Shown in pieces: positions 57,130 through 64,000 of a stretch of DNA of 64,000 nucleotides. This DNA comes from Aegilops tauschii subsp. strangulata (lineage: Eukaryota; Streptophyta; Magnoliopsida; Poales; Poaceae). Below the pieces are notes generated by a model that saw only the letters and a list, made by a program, of their open reading frames with translations, was not told the origin of the DNA and did no database searches. A program made the position numbers and the translations under genes. Positions within the stretch are counted from its first letter, which is position 1, and the number at the start of each line of letters is the position of its first letter. The stretch covers positions 158,014,627-158,078,626 of the forward strand of contig NC_053036.3 in NCBI RefSeq assembly GCF_002575655.3, given 5' to 3'.

Positions 57130-58919
57130 ATGACGTCGTCCACAGCAACACCTCGGCGTCCCTCATCCACCGTACCGGATGAGGATCCGTCGTCTATCTG
57201 GTCGTCCCGCCGGTTCAGCTACCCCGTCCTCCACCTCCAAGGAGCTGCCCCGACGTTCCCCTCGTCTTTCGCGCCACCTCCATTCGCACACCGCCGTCTT
57301 CACCTACACCACCGGAAGAGCATCAGCATCACCGTTTCCTCGGATGAAGCTACGGCCTAATCGGCGCCACCAAAGAGGTTGTACACTAATCGCAGCATTT
57401 TCTTCTTGATTCGATCTCACGGTGTTGCCGGCGCTCGGTCCCGAGCCGACACGGCGTGGCTCCATCCACCGCGGCGTCGCTGACCACTTCCTCCACGGCG
57501 TCGCTCCCTCGGCGGCGACGTCCACCTCAGTAGGAGCTGCTGCTGCTTTAGCTCTCGCTCGCGCTGCTGCTCTGCTCTTGCTCTCGGTCCCCTGTCTGGT
57601 CTGCTCTTGCTCTTCCTCTTGCTCGCGCTGCTGCTCTCGCTCTTGCTCTTGCTTGTGATGCTGCTCCGATTTAGCTACACTTCAGTCGACTCAATCGACT
57701 TTTGGGTCAGTCGATTTTCAGGGGGTGGGGGGGCTCACAGAAGTTAAGGAAGAACCAGCCGTAGCGGGGAGGGGGGCTCGCCGGAGAAGTACCCCACTAT
57801 CTATCTTAGGATTCAGGGTGGGGGCGGTGGTCGCCAACGGTCGTGGGGCGATGGCGTGGGGATCGCCGGAGAAAAAGCTCGGCACGGGGGGGGCCTAGAG
57901 GGATGGCCGGGGCGGCGGCGGACCGGCGGTGGGGAGTGTTTTCGGGGCGGGTGGGGCGGCTGTTTGGCCGGTGGTGGCTGGCGGCTCAGGGGGATGGAGG
58001 TTGAAGATGAACTGCAGGCCCTTGATTTCGTATCCAACGGCTGCAAAATCGACGGACCAGAGATGAAAAAGGCATTTGACTGACGTGTAGCCTCACCTCT
58101 AGTGCGTTCAGTTTCGATAGTAAAATTCAGTTTCGACAGCAAAATTCTGTTTCGACAGTTAAGTTCAGTTTCGACAGTTAAATTCAGTTTCGACAGTTAA
58201 GTTCAGAGATGAGCGGCTGATGTATACATCTAGCACTTTGTGGTTATGTATTTTACGTCATCTATTGGAGATGCTATTAGAATTCCACTCAGGTTAACGT
58301 TGTCTCTCTTGTCCTACTTCAGCCTCGGCGTCGTACAACTCACCGGAGCTACTCCAACGACGAAACCCTCCATCACAGCGGAGCAGTACCTCAGGCTCCA
58401 TCTCCAGGCGCATAAGATCTTCTTCCCCTCCTCCGACAGCCAAGTCAGCCGGAGCATCCTCACCGGCCAACCCAATCACGCTGAGATCGACATGGCTTCG
58501 CCAAAGAGGTTGTACACTTCTTGTGGTTTGACTTAATCTCAACATACTTCTTTGCATCCTGTGATCTTCCAATTCTTGTGAACCAAACACCCAGATTGGC
58601 AGAAATCCCGTGTTTTTAAATTCTCTGTTTTGCACGTGCATTCCTATCCTATTCCTGTCTATTTCCTATCCCTGCATTGTTAGAATCCTCAAATTCAAAC
58701 AAGCCCTTACACAATTACTTATGTTACAGATATGTGTCAAAGAAAACCTTGTGTGGTTTGTCCTGCTCCTGCGGTCTTGTGTTCCACCCCAGCTCAGCTG
58801 CTCCAACGACGGAAGGGTTCACCACAGCAGCGATCTGCTCTCCAGACTGTCTTTCGCCGCCTCAGATATTCTTCCCCGCCGCCGGCAGCCACGACAACTG
58901 CATTACCATCATGAACTGA
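57130..58919 (+). pseudogene. CACTA module ORF-A, right copy
   Basis: Exon 1 57130-57377 (ATG, MTSSTATPRRPSSTVPDED), exon 2 58323-58508, exon 3 58730-58919, with GT-AG introns, all joins phase 2, 207 residues. Exon 2 (APTTKPSITAEQY, KIFFPSSDS) and exon 3 (APTTEGFTTAAI, QIFFPAAGSH) are related in sequence, so an exon was duplicated. A TAA in exon 1 (57358-57360) stands where the left copy has AAC, so this copy is also broken. The family is unknown. Confidence 0.5.
57378..58322. other. ORF-A intron 1, right copy
   Basis: Contains CAGTTTCGACAGTTAAGTT-type repeats at about 58110-58205 (five units, ~17-18 bp) and GC-rich sequence at 57720-58000; long ORFs there are composition effects. The left intron has only two or three such units (9006-9065). 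Confidence 0.5.
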
Positions 58920-59398
58920 GCAGATGACCTTGAGGACTACACGTAAGAGAGGTCAGACTCTTCCGTGTCTGCTTACGTTATGCATCGCTTAATATGATGA
59001 CATGCTACTTTATCGTCATGTTCACCTATTAGACTCCGAGTCAGGTCCAAACTTATGCTGAAACTTGAGTTTTTAAATGGTTGTGGGGTACATATTGGGG
59101 CAGCAATCAGTACTATCTGTCTACTATCTGGTTAATCTCGGGTGTCTACTATGAGTTTCATGTTGGGTGGAAACAAACATTAAAGGAGCCATTATCTGTA
59201 TTTTTTAACTAAAGCTATTATCTGCCTGCTATCATTGGTTTTGGGTCTATCCATAGTTTGCTACCATCACTCTGGATTTGTGCATGCACTCCTTACATAA
59301 TCTCACTATGTTTTATTCCTATGCATGTCAGTTATTGTACACAATGGAACTGAACATGTAGAGCAAAAGAGACGAGCCTTGCGTGGCAATAAAATTTC

Positions 59399-62395
59399 AT
59401 GCAGACGTCGCTCCATGGTGGGCGCAAAGGCAGCCCCCCTCCACCCATTTCGGATCGTAATCAAGAGGAAGATAACTGTTCTGAGGGGGATTCAGAAGCA
59501 GAAGACCACTCCTATTTACCCCATGAGGTCTTCGCTCTAACTTGGCATGCTGATGTTGGTTATATCATGCATATGGTGCCTGCATTGCTTACTTTCTACA
59601 TCAAATATGTCAACTGCTTAGTTTAGACATGCTTTGTGTGAATGCCATCTGTTTAGTTTATTCATCGTTTATGTGAATTATGCAATGCCATCTTGTTTAG
59701 CCAGGCATCATATATGTGAATTTTGCAATGCCATCCTACTTAGCCAGTCATCTTATATGTGAATTATATCAGGCCATCCTTTTTTTTGTTATGTATTACA
59801 TTTGTCAACAATGTTAGTACATTCAACTACTCTTCGTGTGCATCAGCCATTTGACACGGTGATGGAAAATTCTAGAGTGAAAACAAGGTCTTCAGAGCAG
59901 ACTATGCTATCTGACGAAGCGCATATCTCGCTGGTTATGGATAGCTCCTCAGAGGAGGATTCAGAGACAGATGACCAGTCCTATTCCCCCCCCCCCGAGG
60001 TGTATGCTCTAATTAACTTGACAGGGTTATGTTGCTCATATCGTGCGTACGGTGGCTTGCATTGCGATGTCATTTGATTAGTTTAGATATGCTTTGTGTG
60101 AATGCCACCTGTTTAGTGTCTAATTACCATATATGTGAATTATGCATTGCCATCTTTTTGCAAGACATTATATATGTGAATTATGCAATGCTATCTTGTT
60201 GCAAAGGCATTATATATGTGAATTATGCAATGCCATGCTGTTGAGCCAATCATCATGTATGTGAATTATATCATGCTATCATTTTTTGTATTACGTGTTC
60301 CATTTGTCGACAACGTTTGTATATTCAACTACTCTTCCTGTGCATCAGCCATTTGAAGCGGTGATGGAAGTATCTGGAGTGAAAACAAGGTATTCAGAGC
60401 AGACAATGCTACCTGCTGAAGCAGACATCTTGCTGGATACGGAGAGCTCCTCAGAGGAGGATTCAGAGACTGATGACCAGTCCTATTTCCCCCCTGAGGT
60501 CTATGCTCAAACTTGGCATGGTTATATTACCCATGTCATGCATGTTGTCTTGCATTGCTTAGTTTTTACATCATATATGTATTGCCATCTGCTTACTTGC
60601 TTACTATATAAATCATATATTTGAATTATATCATGCCATCATGTTTACATACACAACATCTATCTGAATTATGGCATGGCAACCCATTTAATAAAGACAT
60701 CATATAGTTATATTATCTCATCCTGTTTAGTGTTTACAGTCATCATATTTTGAATTATGTCATTCTATACGGGAATTATATCATGCTATCGTGTTTCCAT
60801 AGGCGGCATGTATGTGAATTATGGCATGCCAACCTATTTAATAAACACATTATATAGTTATATCATGTCATCCTGTTTACATAGTCATCATATTTTGAAC
60901 TATGTCTTTCCATCTTTTTTAGTTAGCCATCATAATGTGAAATTGTATCATGCTATCCTGTTTAGTTAGCCATCATATATGTGAAATTGTGTCATGCTAT
61001 CCTGTTTGGTTAGACAACATAAATGTGAATTATTTCATGCCCTCTTTTATTCCCCACTATCCATTGCACCTGTCTATCATACATTGTCTGTACATTCAAT
61101 TACTTTTCTTGTTTATGAGCCATTTGAATTGGAGAGGGTGATGGCAGTATCTAAGGGAGTAACAACATGGTCTTCAGAAAAGATAGTGCTACCAGTTGAT
61201 GCAGATAGAACCACGGTTGTGCTTGCCCAAGAACCAGCCCCACCACACATAACCCAGACTCTTGCAGATTGTACCCCTACCCAGTTGGATAGAGAACCAG
61301 CTACACCCCTTCTAGTCCCAACCCTAACAGATAGTAACCCAGTTCCAGTTGACACAGCACCGTCTCCACCACAGAGCACCCAAACACGAGCAGTTAGTAA
61401 GGAAACTGCAGTGCCCAAAGCACGAGGACCACCACTCCAAATCCCAACTCAACGCTTAAAGGAGAAAAGGACTTGTTCTCAGGTCAGGTTCTGTAGCTAT
61501 GGTTCATACTCCTTTGCTCTTGCATCACTATATTTACTCACACCAACTATTTTCATATTTGAAGGATGGAATTGAAACTCCAATGGCGCAATAGGTATGT
61601 TTTAAACTTGTTTCTTTAACTGGTTTGCTGTTGTAACTTGCTCTATATTGATTTCAGTTTCAATTGAATAAACAGTTATGTTCTCATGTCATGCACATTA
61701 CAAGTGTCTCTATAGTTTCCCACACTTATATTCTGTCTATTCTGCTTTGTCTTGAACAAATATTATTTGAATTGTGTCTCTATCTTGATTTGGCAACAAA
61801 AACTAGAATGATATAGACCATAAAGTGACCATGGTACATAGATATATGTTTGTTTCATGTTGTTATCCTGTGCACTTTACTACTGAACTGATTTACCAAA
61901 ATGAGTTTCATATACAACATGGTAAACCTGTGATGTGTCTGCTTGTTTCTCTTTTAGAATGCGGACAAAATATTGGAGAACAGTACCCCGTTATGCAATG
62001 GTGAAGGAAGTAATGCAGATAAGGTTCAAGATAGTGAGACATCCCTGTTGGTCTCCAAGAAAGCTGATAAAAACTACCTTGACGACAGTGAGAGAACCCA
62101 GAAGTCCTGTCTTGATGTAGTGTTCGAGTTACTGGCCACTACCGCTGGCACAAGCTCTTCGAACTCGCTGCCTGAATCAGTTCTTCTTCTTGAGTCTCAG
62201 CTTCAAGTTGAAAGACATCGATCAGATGTGTTGCGACAGGAAGCTGAAGGACTGAGGAAGTCCCTGCAGAATTCACATGCATACTTTCTGGTGCAACAGC
62301 AAGCGCTGGAGGATTTAAGCACCAAACAAGAGAAAGTTAATAAGCTTGCTAAGCATCTTGCCAGCATTATGGGTACCCAGGATATTGTTTCTTGA
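59399..62395 (+). pseudogene. CACTA module ORF-B, right copy: six exons, one nonsense codon
   Basis: Exons 59399-59527, 59847-59999, 60349-60498, 61120-61482, 61565-61594 and 61958-62395, all phase 0. Exons 2 and 3 carry SSSEEDSETDDQSY. The short exon 5 ends GCG CAA TAG (61592-61594) where the left copy has CAG, so translation would stop before the C-terminal coiled coil unless exon 5 is skipped; skipping keeps phase because exon 5 is 30 bp. Exon 4 is open here, unlike in the left copy. The acceptor of exon 4 is GAG rather than CAG. Start chosen at ATG 59399, present in both copies and opening the phase-0 frame. Confidence 0.7.
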
Positions 62396-62725
62396 GATCT
62401 TATGAAGTGGTTTCAGTTCTGGACATGTTTTGCTGGCGGCGTTTATTTGCACTGGTCGCCAACTTTGACAACTAGTGTATATGATATGCTGCTTTGTTCC
62501 CTATATTTGCACTCGTGGCGAACTTTGATGCCCAGTGGATGTAATACGTGTAATAGCCGTGATAGCCTAGCGTAAGTTGCTTGGTTATTTATTTCCTTGT
62601 TGTATTGTTTATTCGTTCGCTTGTAGTCAGTGCTGTTCTTTTTCTGCGGTTTGCTAGTGGCCGCAATAACCTTTTTTTAAACTAGGCCACAATAACCATG
62701 GGCTACATATTTACTGTAGTGACAC

Positions 62726-62833
62726 TGGGCCTTCTACGGGCCGTAGAAACAATGGGCCTTCTATGGGTCGTAGAAACAATGGGCCTTCTATGGGCCGTAT
62801 TATCAATGGGCCTTCTACGAGCCATATGATCGA
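62726..62833. repeat. 27-bp subterminal tandem repeat, four units
   Basis: Same unit as 13521-13682, with four copies instead of six. Confidence 0.85.
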
Positions 62834-63141
62834 TTGGCCAAACATGGGCCAATAACATACCGCTTTATGGCCGTAAACGGGCTAGAGTTGGAATCGTCCA
62901 TTCATGGGCCGACCATAACGAGGTGTCGTTAATCGGCCGTATTTGAAGACGCTATGAAAACGGCCCAACGTATTAACGGGCCACAAACGGGCCGACTGTA
63001 ACCACAGGCTGAATTTGGCCCACAAGCAGAAAATGACAGCAATGGGCCGTAAGTAAACAAATGTGGAAATGAGCTCAAGAATAAATGGGCCCCGAGAAGG
63101 CCAGAAGATAACATGGGCTGGAAACGGCCCAACGGAATAAT

Positions 63142-63251
63142 GGGCCGTTAATGGGTATAAAGTGATACACTGTTCATTACGGACCAGTTTTACCACGGGC
63201 CATTAATGGGTATAAAGTGATACACTGTTCATTACGGGCCAGTTTTACCAC
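63142..63251. repeat. 55-bp tandem repeat, two units
   Basis: Matches 13992-14101. Confidence 0.85.
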
Positions 63252-63953
63252 GGGCCGTTAATGGGCCGAGAGTAATAAGGGCCTCATATGGGCCGAAAGA
63301 CGTCATGGGCCATACGTGGGCCAGAAGTTAAAACGGGCTGGAATTATATTGGATGGCCCAGATGACGCTACTGGGCCTAATTCGGTTAGGCCGTAAACGG
63401 GCCCTGGGTTTGCGGGTTGTATATGCGAACAGGTCGTTAATAGGCTTGCCGTGGGCTGGCCCGCCACCTTTTGACCAAGTCAAACGGGCCGGCCTTTTCA
63501 CGGGAATGGGCCTCTGTTGGGCCGTGCCACGTGTCGATGTATCATAGGCGCTTTGTGTCCAATGAGTGGATGACATCTGTCCCAACGGTGAGCCAACACG
63601 TGTTTCCTCCAGCCAATGATGATTTTACACGTGGAAAATCCCCATTGGTCGGGGCTGTTAACGGGTTATCGGATCCAAAACCGGACCCGATAGCTTAACG
63701 GCGTTCCGTTACGGTGGATGCCACGTGTCGGTCACCCTTGACGAAAGCACTTCTGTGACGCGCGATTTATCGTCATGGAAGTGGACACTTCCGTGATGAT
63801 AATTTTGGTAATGTCATGGAACACTTCTATGACAGCACAGGTATGACTATCTTGATTCTGTCATAAATTTGTCATGGATGTACATGCATGACAAAAAAAC
63901 GTGACCTACTGTGACAAACACGTATCATCACGGAAGTGTCTTTTTTTGTAGTG
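63252..63953. repeat. CACTA 3' subterminal and terminal region, right copy
   Basis: GGGCC-rich, nearly identical to 14102-14812, ending in the terminal inverted repeat. Confidence 0.85.
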
Positions 63954-64000
63954 ATATCCAAGGCAATGATCAATATATAGGCATCACATTAAAGATTACT
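63954..64000 (-). mobile_element. Continuation of the LTR split by the CACTA element
   Basis: ATA (target duplication) then TCCAAGGCAATGATC, read on from 38834. The window ends here. Confidence 0.65.

Larger units (their letters stand above)
38835..63953 (+). mobile_element. Complete CACTA (DTC) element, ~25.1 kb, non-autonomous
   Basis: The left end is CACTACAAAAAAAAGACAC at 38835; the right end is the inverse, GTCTTTTTTTGTAGTG, at 63953. About 26 terminal bases pair with few differences. Both flanks are ATA (38832-38834 and 63954-63956), the 3-bp duplication expected of CACTA elements. The left has a GGATGAACAG array, the right GGGCC repeats. Cargo: an inverted gene pair, an exonuclease gene, two coiled-coil copies, a long-inverted-repeat element, and the ORF-A/ORF-B module. 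No long ORF resembles a tnp2 transposase. Confidence 0.93.

Noticed and set aside
57813..58142. Proline-rich minus-strand ORF in the ORF-A intron
   Set aside because: Composition effect of a GC-rich intron; absent from the left copy.

Overview
This is a plant nuclear genome window, almost certainly from a Triticeae grass (wheat, barley, Aegilops or a close relative). The signs are nested LTR retrotransposons with TGATACGTCTCC-type ends and tRNA-Asp-like primer sites, Stowaway and Tourist MITEs, 5'-truncated LINE tails, a very long CACTA element with a CACTACAAAAAAA terminus, and GT-AG introns. I see no rRNA, tRNA, CRISPR or bacterial feature. Nearly all of the 64 kb is transposable element; the genes present are element genes or gene copies lying inside elements, and most are broken.

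Layout. (1) 1-14812 is the 3' part of a CACTA element whose 5' end is off-window. It holds an intact-looking SINA-like E3 ligase gene (1494-2406), a broken coiled-coil gene (3656-4326), a tandem array (5220-7265), a two-gene module (ORF-A 8391-9811, ORF-B 10255-13229), GGGCC-rich subterminal repeats and the terminus at 14812. (2) 14813-21128 is a pile of LTR fragments with a decayed coiled-coil retroelement gene (17637-19166). (3) 21129-38834 plus 63954-64000 are nested LTR retrotransposons, mostly reading on the minus strand. One complete element (24634-32484) sits inside another, and a gag-like pseudogene (37047-38305) is split by a MITE. (4) 38835-63953 is a complete CACTA element of about 25.1 kb with matching termini and an ATA target duplication, inserted in an LTR. 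It holds a GGATGAACAG array, an inverted pair of unknown genes (43180-43656 and 44553-45041), a WRN-like 3'-5' exonuclease gene (48052-48774), two more coiled-coil copies, a 2.2-kb long-inverted-repeat element and a second ORF-A/ORF-B module.

How it fits together. The two CACTA elements are relatives: the last ~7 kb are colinear (7.9-14.8 kb versus 56.7-63.95 kb), and a 4.5-kb cargo block (2770-7265) recurs inverted at 49390-52040. The rest of the cargo differs. No tnp2-type transposase is recognisable in either, so both look non-autonomous here. The most distinctive system is this CACTA family: two conserved multi-exon genes next to the 3' end, different repeat arrays at the two ends, and a changing set of captured genes. 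Empty sites in one copy for MITE and LINE insertions in the other give a relative insertion order.
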